From Okeania sp. SIO2C9 (GTDB lineage: Bacteria > Cyanobacteriota > Cyanobacteriia > Cyanobacteriales > Microcoleaceae), in the NCBI RefSeq assembly GCF_010672455.1, contig NZ_JAAHGO010000002.1:62001-126000 (forward strand): DNA of 64,000 nt, read 5' to 3'. The translations under genes and the position numbers were made by a program. Below are positions 55,806-64,000 of the stretch, piece after piece (within the stretch, counting starts at the first letter, position 1; each line of letters begins with the position of its first letter). The notes beneath the pieces are model-generated. The model was not told where the DNA came from. It was given only the letters and a program-made list of their open reading frames with translations, and searched no databases.

Positions 55806-56787
55806 TTAAAGCAAAAAAAATCTTAAATTCAGGATAATTTAGCATCTAAAAAAAATCCTAAAAAATATAGCAGGATGATTTGGGTTGTGTAGAAAATATC
55901 CTGAATAAAACTAAGAGGGAACAGGGAAAAAATATCCTGAATAAAGGGAGGGGGAGAGGATATATTTTAAACTGTTCTCCTGTTTCATAAATATTCAATC
56001 AAACTTGATATAACTGATACTAAATCTAATTTAGATAGGTTACTTGTTAAGGTAGTAAATATTTATCCAAATGGTATAATTCAAACAAATCAATTTCTTA
56101 AAGTGCTGAAAGTGTTAGTTTTTCAGGAGTTAATTCTTGAGCAAATTGGAAAACAAAATTTTCTTACTGTTTAGTTTCTATTGTGTATTGAGGACTTACC
56201 ACAAATCTAATCAAAACGTTTAAGTCGTTTAAATGGTAAGCAAGCTCACTTTTTTTGAAAGTAAACGTTATCTTAGTCACGATACCTTGGAGTACGCGGC
56301 CAGCCCCAAGCTCTATCGTTCGGCATTAAACAGGCAAAGAGTTTGTCTGACCTTAGCGATCGCCCCACTCTCAGTTCCGGTGCTCCCTTCCCTAGTCCCT
56401 CTCTTGGTCAATTGGATATGGCGTTAGCGCAGCAGCTCTGGAAGAGCAGGTTTGTGATCCATCCCACCCTACGGGAAGCTCTAAAGATCGACCGCTTGCG
56501 TCTGTCGGCGACGCGGAGTCCCACCGCTGCTCCCTACTCCCTAAATTTTTGATTGTGGTTATTCAAACAGACATTATATAATAGTAAAAATTCTTAAAAA
56601 AATTTAGAGACGCGATCGCCCACATCTCTAAAATTACTATTCGACTATTTCAGCCAGAATTGATATCATGCCTGGTAGCATAGTTTGTATATAAAATTAA
56701 ATCAAAATTGCAAGAAATCCTTCTGCATTCTGCCTTTTCCTCTCTGCCTTCCCTTCACTAGGGTGTAAGTATTCAAGCGGACATGAT
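55806..56787. other. Repeat-rich intergenic region
   Basis: No gene. AAATATCCTGAATAAA occurs twice at about 55893-55941. From 56290 to 56550 there are GC-rich hairpin fragments (GGCGTTAGCGCAGCAGCTC, CTGTCGGCGACGCGGAGTCC) that give short chance frames. A GCGGACATGATAT end lies at 56776-56788. Confidence 0.5.
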
Positions 56788-57010
56788 ATGACATCCTCCC
56801 AACGTTGCGCTTAGGCGACAAAGTGGGATTCCTCACCATCACTGATTAGGGCTTTCTGTTTCATCTTGCCTACTCGGGAGGAGCAGCGCTAACATAGCAA
56901 CTGCCTCCGAGGCCTTTCCCTCTTTTTGGTCTTAAGGTAGATCCACAGTACGTCACCAATCCCATGGCTCCCATAGAAACTGCTAGTCCACCAGCCTTAA
57001 CTTAAGTATT
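56788..57010 (-). pseudogene. Relic of a second TnpB-type element (C-terminus and right end)
   Basis: The plus strand starts TGACATCCTCCCAACG..GTGGGATTCCTCACC, the IS605-type right end read backwards. The minus strand before it encodes GGLAVSMGAMGLVTYCGSTL, RPKRGKGLGGS, like the tail of another TnpB subfamily (AGLAVSACG..RP). The rest is lost. It differs from the 12.4 and 28 kb copies, so a distinct element once inserted here. Confidence 0.6.
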
Positions 57011-57113
57011 ATAGCACACGCTTTGAAAAAATCGCAATATTGATTGGTTTTCCCATAGGACGCTCCCGCGCTCTCCTGAGGGCGGGTCTCCAACCAACGT
57101 TGAAATAAAGAAC

Positions 57114-58598
57114 TTAATTATTGCGTGACACAGAAGCCTCTTCTACAAAATTGTCACCATCTCTCCTCTGATTTTTAGGAGAAGGTTTTTGATGACGAAT
57201 CTTAGGAGAGCGTGGCTTTGGCTTAGGCTTAGGAGTTTCATAGACAGGGATTTCTTCCTCCTGAGCATAATCAAGCCCCATCCAAGCAGGACGAGTTTCA
57301 TCATAAGCTATCTGTAAAGCTGCTGCAGCGACCGCGTGGGGGTCATACTCTTCACCCAACTGAGCAATTAATGGTAAGAAAGAAGCCATCCGTTCCCCAC
57401 TCAGAGCATCTCGTACCTTATTCTGTAGCTTCTGCAACTGTCGGGCTTCAATTTGAGACCGCTTAGGAATCGAGCGAGTGTCCAAACGTTGACGCAGATG
57501 ACGTTCTATCAACCGCAACTTCCGTTTATCTAAAGGATTAATTAACGAAATTGCTATACCTTCACGACCTGCACGACCTGTACGACCAATACGGTGAACA
57601 TAATTTTCCACACTATCAGGTAAATCGTAGTTAATCACATGGGTTAAATGATCCACATCTAAACCACGAGCTGCAATATCAGTTGCCACTACCCAACGTA
57701 CTTGTTGATTGCGGAAGCGACTTAGCAACCGTTCTCGTTGGGATTGATTCAAGTTACCATGATATTCATCAACACTATGACCTGCTGACTGTAATTGGTT
57801 TGTTAGTTCAGCCGCAGCTTGCCTTGTCCGCACAAAGATCAAAGCTGCTTCTGGGTCTTCGAGTTCTAAAACTGGCTGTAAGGCTTTGGCTTTCGGCCAG
57901 CCACGAGGCACCATGTAAGCAATCTGAGCAATTCGCTTCGGGGTTGTCTTTTGTTGAGCAACTTTGACTGTTACTGGAGATTGCAAGTACTTATTCACCA
58001 GTTTCTTCATTGAGTAGTCCATGGTGGCAGAGAAGAAAGCTGTTTGATGCTCAGTGGGTGCCGCATCCAAAATTCTTTCTACATCCTGAATAAAACCCAT
58101 ACTCAACATTTCGTCAGCTTCGTCTAAAACCATCATTTTCAAACTATCTAGTTTTAAACTATTGCGACTCAGCATATCCAGAATTCGTCCTGGCGTTCCT
58201 ACTACGATCTGAACACCTCGTTGAAGGCGCTGAATCTGACGTTCAATAGATTGACCGCCATAAACAGTTAAAACGTGTAATCGGTGTTTAGTTGGACCCT
58301 TATTATCCAAACCAGCAATTTGACGAATCGCTTCTGTAACTTGCAGCGCTAACTCACGAGTGGGAGTCAAAATCAAAGCTTGAACTGCCTTTGTCTCCAG
58401 GTCAATTCTCTCCAATATGGGTAACGAAAACGCTGCGGTTTTACCTGTTCCTGTTTGGGCTTGACCTACAATATCGGTTCCTGCCAGCAAATGAGGTATT
58501 GCTTGGACTTGAATCGGAGTAGGTTCAGTAAAACCAATTGTTTCCAGATGATTTACACGCTCTTGTGAAATTCCTAAATTTGCAAACGATAAATCCAT
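57114..58598 (-). CDS. DEAD-box RNA helicase (CrhR/DeaD type)
   Basis: 494 residues from the ATG at 58598 (MDLSFANLGISQERVNHL), preceded by AGGAG. An in-frame upstream start would add 15 atypical residues. Motifs: Q (GFTEPTPIQVQAIP), I (AQTGTGKTAAF), Ia (TPTRELALQV), II (VLDEADEML), III (FFSATM), V (ATDIAARGLDVD) and VI (HRIGRTGRAGREG). The basic C-terminal tail (KPKPKPRSPKIRHQKPSPKN) resembles RNA-binding tails of cold-induced helicases such as CrhR. It probably remodels RNA in cold or redox stress; this is inference from family. Confidence 0.93.
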   Translation of the reverse strand: MDLSFANLGISQERVNHLETIGFTEPTPIQVQAIPHLLAGTDIVGQAQTGTGKTAAFSLPILERIDLETKAVQALILTPTRELALQVTEAIRQIAGLDNKGPTKHRLHVLTVYGGQSIERQIQRLQRGVQIVVGTPGRILDMLSRNSLKLDSLKMMVLDEADEMLSMGFIQDVERILDAAPTEHQTAFFSATMDYSMKKLVNKYLQSPVTVKVAQQKTTPKRIAQIAYMVPRGWPKAKALQPVLELEDPEAALIFVRTRQAAAELTNQLQSAGHSVDEYHGNLNQSQRERLLSRFRNQQVRWVVATDIAARGLDVDHLTHVINYDLPDSVENYVHRIGRTGRAGREGIAISLINPLDKRKLRLIERHLRQRLDTRSIPKRSQIEARQLQKLQNKVRDALSGERMASFLPLIAQLGEEYDPHAVAAAALQIAYDETRPAWMGLDYAQEEEIPVYETPKPKPKPRSPKIRHQKPSPKNQRRDGDNFVEEASVSRNN

Positions 58599-59946
58599 TA
58601 ATTCTCCTAAGTAAATTATTTGACATCTGGTTTTGTTACCCAACTTGGAGGCAGATTTATGCTCAACTATAGCTGCTTATCAGCCCTTGCTCACGATAAA
58701 CCTGTAGTTATTTGGTAGGGCAATGCCTTTGCCAATCACATTCTCTACTAAACTGATAGCATTAGAGTTAGTAGCTAAAATTTTAGTAGTGTCTGTGTGT
58801 TCTTAACGGCTAGGTTTTAACCTGAAGATCGACGACAGAATTAAAGGCAAAATGCCTGTTCCTTTTCTCCCTAGTTGGGTATAGTGAAGTACCTGCTGCT
58901 CTATAAAACTGGTACAAAGCGTCACATAAAGTGACAAATTGACGTTTACTTCTTGCTTCAACTGAGGCCGTCGGCGGTTACTCATCCACAAGTATTTACG
59001 GTCGAGCCGACCGCATCTCTCAAATTTATACTGGCGTTTAAATCTCCTCAAAAGGAGAATCCACGCAGCCACCCTGCTTCTCAAGGCGGATAAATTCTGA
59101 TTTTTTTTGTAGAGGCTTTCCGATTTTACAGGCAGACAAACATGAACATTATTAAGTTATGTAGTTTGTCTGATTACCTGAACTACCGCTAGTACATATA
59201 CTAGAAAATTTACATTGTTTCTAAGACCTTTTAAGTAGGTCAGGCAGGTTATCAACCACTACAATATCAACAATATAAGGATAAAGATATAGAGATTACT
59301 ACCATCTCACAGATGTCAATCTCAGGAATTTTAAACCCCTGTGATTGAGCCTTCTTTCGTCTCACTCCTAAACCTATGGCTATAGACAGGAATTTCCTAG
59401 AGGGACTTTTTCCCAAAGATTAGAGCCTATATTTGGCGATCATTAAGCTGTTGTATATATCAAGTTATCGTTGGACAAAGGAAGAAAAAATAACCTGAAT
59501 TTTGAGGTTTTCCATGTCCCCGCATATCTACCTAAGTTCCCGTAGGTATTTTATGATACTTAACAGCTTGCTTTGGGTACCTTGTCTTTATCTTCATAAT
59601 CATTAACATAATAACAAATGACTTAACATTTGCCACATTTATTACATATTTTCCTGGAATTAACTTAATTTTTTAGATTTTGTACATTGATGTAGAGGTT
59701 TTGGGACATTATACACTTTTTACAGAAGTTACTTAAAAGTGATACAGGCGTTACATATAAAGTCTGTAAAGCAATCAAAGTTAAGAATAATTTCTGATGT
59801 ATATATGTAATGTGTTAAGATTCTAAGTTGGACAAGAAGTCTACTATAGTTTATACCTTTATAAGTATCATTAAGTTGCAAGACTTTATGTGTCTAATGA
59901 TGCTTTTGCAATCCCTAACAATTTACCCTACACTTCAACTGAATGA
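58599..59946. other. 1.35-kb intergenic region without a supported gene
   Basis: 58880-59080 carries a copy of the GAGGCCGTCGGCGGTTACTC repeat (with CTATAAAACTGGTACAAAGC and CAAAGCGTCACATAAAGTGAC), shared with 9940-10100. The rest is AT-rich. The long 5' side of the helicase gene (58599-58800) may carry a regulatory leader, as cold-induced helicase mRNAs often do, but no structure is assigned. Confidence 0.45.
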
Positions 59947-61278
59947 CTAATTGCTTGATTTACTCAAATCTACATGACCGTACAAATCGTAAACATCTGC
60001 ATCTGTAATCATCACTGGCACAATTGAACCCAAACGAGCCTTACCTTGGAGATAAACAAGTCCATCCACTTCTGGAGAAAACCGTGGTGACCTACCAATC
60101 AACTCTCCTGTCTGAGGATTTTCCTGTTCAATCAGTACATCAACTACTTGTCCCACTGATTTTTGATTCTGTTTCCCAGATATGGGCTGCTGGACTTGCA
60201 TAATTTCTTCTCTACGGGTGTCCATCACTGCTTTGGGCAACTGATTAGGCAAACTATAGGCGGGGGTTCCTTCTTCTGAAGAGAAAGTAAATACCCCGAC
60301 ATGATCGAACTCGTGACGCTTGACAAATTCCACTAAATGTGAATGATGATCTTCTGTTTCACCAGGGAAACCCACTATAAAGGTTGTCCGCAAAACAGCA
60401 TTAGGCATAGCTGCTTTAATTTTTTCCATTATATCATCATTAACCCGACCTTGCCAAGGTCTATTCATAGCCCGTAAAATTTGAGGATGAGAATGTTGTA
60501 AGGGCAAGTCGAGATAGGGTAAAATATTGGGAGTTTCTTGGATGGCGGCTATTACTTTGGGGGTCAAACCTGTAGGATAGGCATAATGCATTCTAATCCA
60601 GGGTATATCAACTTTTCCTAGGGCGCGGAGAAGTTCGGCAAGTTTGGGTTCACCATAGATATCCACTCCATAGTTAGTGGTTATTTGGGAGATGAGGATG
60701 ATTTCTTTTACACCTTGGTCTGCTAGTTGTTGAGCTTCGGTGACAATAGATTCTATGGTGCGCGATCGCTGATTTCCTCGTAGATGAGGAATAATACAAA
60801 AAGCACAACGATAATCACAACCTTCAGCTATTCGCACATAAGCAACTCCTTCGGATGTGGTGCGGTAACGTGGTGTTGTTTCATCGGCAATGTAGGTTGG
60901 TTGAGCAGAGACTTCTTTGACGCGATCGCCTTTTTCTACCCGTTGCATCACATCAACTATTTTATGATAATCACCAGTACCCACAAGTGCTACTGCTTCT
61001 GGCAGTTCTGCAAGTAATTCTTCTTGGAAGTGTTGCGCCATACAACCTGCGATGACTATTTTTTTGTTAGCTTCTGCTAGTTCTACTAAAGTACGAACTG
61101 ATTCTTCTCTGGCAGCTTGAATAAAACTACAGGTGTTAACGACTACATAATCTGCTAATTCTTCGTTAGCATCTACTTGATAACCCGCTTGTGCTAGTAA
61201 ACCTATGATATGTTCGGTATCGATACGGTTTTTTTCGCACCCTAAGTGAGAGAATGAAATGGTAGGTTTTGTAGACAT
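59947..61278 (-). CDS. rimO: RimO, ribosomal protein S12 methylthiotransferase
   Basis: 443 residues. N-terminal UPF0004 domain with Cys14, Cys50 and Cys79 for the auxiliary [4Fe-4S] cluster ([25 protein letters not shown]). Radical-SAM triad Cys154-Cys158-Cys161 ([15 protein letters not shown]). Then a TRAM domain ([20 protein letters not shown]). The SHLGCEKN-start and length separate RimO from MiaB. It methylthiolates an Asp of S12. The gene stands alone. Confidence 0.96.
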   Translation of the reverse strand: MSTKPTISFSHLGCEKNRIDTEHIIGLLAQAGYQVDANEELADYVVVNTCSFIQAAREESVRTLVELAEANKKIVIAGCMAQHFQEELLAELPEAVALVGTGDYHKIVDVMQRVEKGDRVKEVSAQPTYIADETTPRYRTTSEGVAYVRIAEGCDYRCAFCIIPHLRGNQRSRTIESIVTEAQQLADQGVKEIILISQITTNYGVDIYGEPKLAELLRALGKVDIPWIRMHYAYPTGLTPKVIAAIQETPNILPYLDLPLQHSHPQILRAMNRPWQGRVNDDIMEKIKAAMPNAVLRTTFIVGFPGETEDHHSHLVEFVKRHEFDHVGVFTFSSEEGTPAYSLPNQLPKAVMDTRREEIMQVQQPISGKQNQKSVGQVVDVLIEQENPQTGELIGRSPRFSPEVDGLVYLQGKARLGSIVPVMITDADVYDLYGHVDLSKSSN

Positions 61279-61392
61279 CTATAAGTTCAAAGTTATTAAT
61301 TTCGATTTGGAACAGTCTTTTAATATAGCATATTATCTAGGAGCGGGGGAGTAGGGAGCAGGGGAGTAGGGAGCGGGGGAGTAGGGGAGATA
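61279..61392. repeat. GGGGAGTAGGGAGC heptamer-like array
   Basis: At 61341-61390 the unit GGGGAGTAGGGAGC (two heptamers) is repeated, directly next to the left end of the MITE at 61393. Confidence 0.7.
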
Positions 61393-61579
61393 ATATTATG
61401 TCCGGATAAGAGCGCGATAGAACTCCGTTCCGCTTACGCGTTAACAAAGTTTTGCGCCAGCAATCAAAAAACTTTCTCTTTTTTTTCTTGCTTCTTGCTT
61501 ATTTCTTCCTTCCTGACTCCTGACTCGGTCCTCCTGACTCCTCCGTCGTTTATTTATAACTATTCAACCGGACATGATA
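61393..61579. repeat. MITE-like element with ATATTATGTCCG / CGGACATGATAT ends
   Basis: 187 bp, inverted ends, with TCCTGAC heptamers and a CGCGATAGAACTCCGTTCCG segment shared (inverted) with 16024-16050. A TATAGCAG element end follows at 61585. Confidence 0.72.
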
Positions 61580-62020
61580 TAAGGTATAGCAGTCGAAGGA
61601 AAGGACGCGGACTGATCGAGAAGCTCTAAAACTCAGACAACACAATATTTTGGTTGTCCTGGGGAGCGTCATTTCTGTTATCAGTTATCAGTACCTCTGC
61701 AATAAGGAGGCTTGAGATCGGGAATATTCTCTTTTTCTATCCTCTTAAAAGGGGAGACTTTAGACCAGAATTTTTCGGTAATGGTGAAGATATATATTGT
61801 TGAATTTATTCCCACACTCCCCACACTCCTTACACTCTCTCTAACCACCACCAATATTTTTTCTTCTTCCTTCTTCCTTCTTCCTTCTTACTTCTTACTT
61901 CTTCCTTCTTCCTTCTTCCTTCTTCCTTCTTCCTTCTTCCTTCTTCCTTCTTCCTTCTTCCTTCTTACTTCTTACTTCTTACTTCTTTCTTCTTCCTTCT
62001 TCCTTCTTCCTTCCTCCTTC
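61580..62020. repeat. TATAGCAG end, hairpin repeat and CTTCCTT heptamer array
   Basis: TATAGCAGTCGAAGGAAAGG at 61585. A CCTCTTAAAAGGGGAGACTTT hairpin lies near 61741. A long CTTCCTT/CTTACTT array occupies about 61861-62020, ending at the stop codon of the OmpA-like gene. Confidence 0.75.
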
Positions 62021-63010
62021 TTAATTAGCGGGTGTCAAAATAATTACTGTTCGCTGGTTGACATCAGCAGCAGGGTCGGTACCAGGGAGTGGTTGAGAAA
62101 ATCCCATTCCTTTGCCAACAACCTGATATGGTAAATTCTGCTGTTTCAAATATTCGACTACTGCATTTGCTCGGTCTTGAGATATTTCTTGATTTAACTG
62201 AGCACCACCGACCTGAGATGTATGACCTTCAACTCTAATCGTAACTTTATTCGGATCGTATTCTTTAATTTCTGAGATGAGACTATTTATAGTTTGCTCT
62301 GCTTGGGGAGATAATTCAAATTCATCAAATCCAAATTTGACTTGACCTAAAGTTTTGTTTTGACTCAAGTTCTTGCCTTGTGGTTTAGATGTTGTAGATG
62401 TGTTAGTAGTAGCAGCAGAAGTTTCAATTTCGGGGGATGATGTAGCAGTTGGTTGTGTAGTTTCGACTCCAGAGGTAGCAGTAATATTAGTAGTAGGTGA
62501 TACGGTCGCGGATGGAGAAGTAGATACTGAGCTAGTAGTTGTTTCAGTGTCTGTGGTTTCTGTAGTTGTAGTAAAAGACTCTGTTTGAGTTGTTGTTGTA
62601 TCAGTTGTAATAGGAGTGGGAGACTCTGCTTGAGTAGTTGTTTCAGTGTCTGTGGTTTCTGTAGTTGTAGTAAAAGACTCTGTTTGAGTTGTTGTTGTAT
62701 CAGTTGTAATGGGAGTGGGAGACTCTGCTGTAGTAGTTGTTTCAGCTTCTGTGGTTTCTGTAGTTGTAGTAAAAGACTCTGCTTCAGTAGTTGTTGTATC
62801 AGTTGTTTCAGTTTCTGTTGTTTGTACTTGAGTAACTTCTGTTTGATCGTCTACATCTTCAGTTTCAGGTAATTGAACTTCAATAATAGGTTTTTCAAAA
62901 GCTTTAGGAGCTGCAAATGCCCAAGCACAAATCATCATAAAGCCCATACATCCTGCTAAGATAGTAGGGTGTACAGTTTGTTGTTTATCTATTTTTTTTT
63001 CAGTAGTCAT
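62021..63010 (-). CDS. OmpA-like peptidoglycan-binding protein with Thr/Glu-rich repeat stalk
   Basis: 329 residues. One N-terminal hydrophobic segment (ILAGCMGFMMICAWAFAA), then a long Thr/Glu/Ser stalk (about 50-215) with repeated TTTTQTESFTTTTETTDTET units, and a C-terminal OmpA domain at about 222-329 (VTIRVEGHTSQVGGAQLNQE, ISQDRANAVVEYLKQ). The domain binds diaminopimelate of peptidoglycan. The stalk DNA is a 99-bp direct repeat (62572 and 62671, with a degenerate third near 62770). It is probably a wall-spanning anchor. Confidence 0.88.
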   Translation of the reverse strand: MTTEKKIDKQQTVHPTILAGCMGFMMICAWAFAAPKAFEKPIIEVQLPETEDVDDQTEVTQVQTTETETTDTTTTEAESFTTTTETTEAETTTTAESPTPITTDTTTTQTESFTTTTETTDTETTTQAESPTPITTDTTTTQTESFTTTTETTDTETTTSSVSTSPSATVSPTTNITATSGVETTQPTATSSPEIETSAATTNTSTTSKPQGKNLSQNKTLGQVKFGFDEFELSPQAEQTINSLISEIKEYDPNKVTIRVEGHTSQVGGAQLNQEISQDRANAVVEYLKQQNLPYQVVGKGMGFSQPLPGTDPAADVNQRTVIILTPAN

Positions 63011-63284
63011 ATCTAAAATATAGCTCCAAACTAAGTTTATTTCAAATAACTTCTATTAAACAAATATGATATTGACAATCAGCAAGTGAGACAAAATCCC
63101 AAATTATTAATCATGGAGATTCTTGTTCTTATTTATAGCAGCATTTTATGATAAAGGCCATAAATCATCAACTCTTTTTTCTCAGCTCTTTTGATTGTCA
63201 ATAAATTTGATTTTAATTAAAAATTAAATATCTTTAAAGAGACGTTCTGGCGGAACGTCTCTAAGTAATTTGTATTGTTTTTAA

Positions 63285-63425
63285 CTAGCTAACTGTATAA
63301 GCGGTACTGAGTCCCCACAAAAGAAGCAAGACTATTCCACCTAGAATGACAATCGCAGAAATGGCGATCGCGCTGGGAGTATCTGCTCCCTTAAATTTCA
63401 TTATTCCACGGTCGAGGTCTGACAT
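63285..63425 (-). CDS. 46-residue single-helix membrane protein, possibly NdhP-like
   Basis: MSDLDRGIMKFKGADTPSAI, then AISAIVILGGIVLLLLWGLS and a short TAYTVS tail. A strong AGGAG ribosome site lies before the ATG at 63425. The compact charged N-terminus, KFKGAD segment and one C-terminal helix suggest a small thylakoid subunit. The form reminds me of NDH-1 small subunits such as NdhP, but I cannot confirm that from sequence. Confidence 0.62.
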   Translation of the reverse strand: MSDLDRGIMKFKGADTPSAIAISAIVILGGIVLLLLWGLSTAYTVS

Positions 63426-63708
63426 GATATTTATCTCCTAATTCTACTTTTGATTTTAGCTAAGATTTTCTAGAAATATGTCTATGTTGCTACTATATTT
63501 TCTCCCATTTTTGCTTCTGATTCGTCTCTAATTTTAAAATAATAATAAAGATTGGCAATGGTCATATTTTAGGGGGTTTATAAATTGGATAATCCTAGGG
63601 TTTTATAACTTGCTTTAACTAAGTATTGACTGATATAAGGCTCAAATTGTTTCCTAATTTATGGTTTTATTAAAAATAATATTTGGTCTTGCAAGGATGT
63701 GGCTTAAG
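63426..63708. other. AT-rich gap
   Basis: No gene or recognised repeat. Palindrome-bearing DNA (GAGACGTTCTGGCGGAACGTCTC) lies at 63239-63262, on the other side of the small gene. Confidence 0.35.
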
Positions 63709-64000
63709 TTAGCTTAATATGCCACTAATTATTCCTGTTAGTTTAGAGACTACTTCTACTAATACATCACTGGGTATTTGACAGATAAATTCTGCTCTAC
63801 GCGATCGCCAGTCTCAAGACTTAATATGATCTATTAAGATTACTCCTGAATTTTCTAATCCTTCAGGAATTGCTACTTCTAAAGAATAACTTTTATCCTT
63901 ATAAGTAATAGGGGAGACTGAAGCTAACCCCACCCTAGGATTGTATTTTCTCCTTAAGATTACCAGACCAGGACGACGACCTGCTTGTTCTCTTCCAGAT
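63709..64000 (-). pseudogene. MazF/PemK-family toxin gene with internal stop (cut by window edge)
   Basis: The minus strand reads REQAGRRPGLVILRRKYNPR, then GLASVSPITYKDKSYSLEVA, IPEGLENSGVILIDHIKS, stop, DWRSRRAEFICQIPSDVLVE. This follows MazF/PemK endoribonucleases closely, with KSLDWRxRRAEF expected at the stop: a TGA (63814-63816) replaces the Leu codon. The N-terminus lies beyond base 64000. The toxin is probably inactive. An antitoxin gene, if present, would be outside the window. Confidence 0.8.

Noticed and set aside
61712-62134. 140-codon ORF rich in FFLLPSS
   Set aside because: It is again heptamer array translation, running into the antisense of the OmpA-like gene.

Overview
The window is AT-rich DNA from a cyanobacterium. 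It carries CP43-like chlorophyll antenna genes, one with a fused PsaL domain, a membrane-anchored phycobilisome linker (CpcL), an SLH-OprB porin, AMIN and DUF3172 proteins, many HIP1 sites (gcgatcgc) and many heptanucleotide arrays. The low coding density and abundance of dispersed repeats suggest a filamentous, repeat-rich lineage. That placement is inference, as no rRNA or tRNA gene is present.

Layout. 1-4235: an nSTAND1 ATPase with WD40-like repeats and an embedded PDZ domain, split by a frameshift. 4694-4990: an orphan XisI-like gene. 5583-11826: a photosystem I antenna cluster of three CP43-like genes, the third fused to PsaL, followed by cpcL. 12376-13260: a dead tnpB copy riddled with MITE-like insertions. 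13711-27730: an orphan PatA/PatG-type subtilase, an SLH porin, a NitT/TauT-type ABC transporter whose permease lies about 5 kb from its ATPase, and between them a MoaD-like sulfur carrier, a ThiF/HesA-type activating enzyme and ChrA. 28074-32482: a TnpB-only IS inserted into a receiver-ATPase gene that lies next to a two-receiver histidine kinase. 33015-44998: housekeeping and metabolic genes (tldD, AMIN protein, DUF3172 protein, clpS, CPBP protease, P450, PanE-like reductase, DHNA-CoA thioesterase-like) separated by repeats and gene fragments. 45130-46366: a nine-copy 143-bp tandem array. 46535-55805: TerB-like, DUF815 ATPase, a split lipoprotein, TMEM14-like, a TetR relic, and a Ser/Thr kinase with WD40 repeats. 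57114-64000: DEAD-box helicase, rimO, an OmpA-like protein, a 46-residue membrane protein and a MazF/PemK relic at the edge.

Two themes run through the region. First, intergenic space is built from several families of roughly 90-190 bp elements with terminal inverted repeats, often enclosing heptamer-like cores. Comparing the dead tnpB at 12.4-13.3 kb with the intact copy at 28-29 kb fixes the boundaries and target duplications of three of them. In one case repeat DNA has entered a coding sequence in frame (CPBP protease). Second, four genes are split at points where one extra A would restore the family-consistent frame. This is either homopolymer under-calling in the assembly or real frameshifting or decay, and it should be settled before those genes are interpreted.

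The strongest functional units are the PSI antenna cluster and the transporter/sulfur-carrier/ChrA neighbourhood. No CRISPR array, rRNA or tRNA gene was seen.
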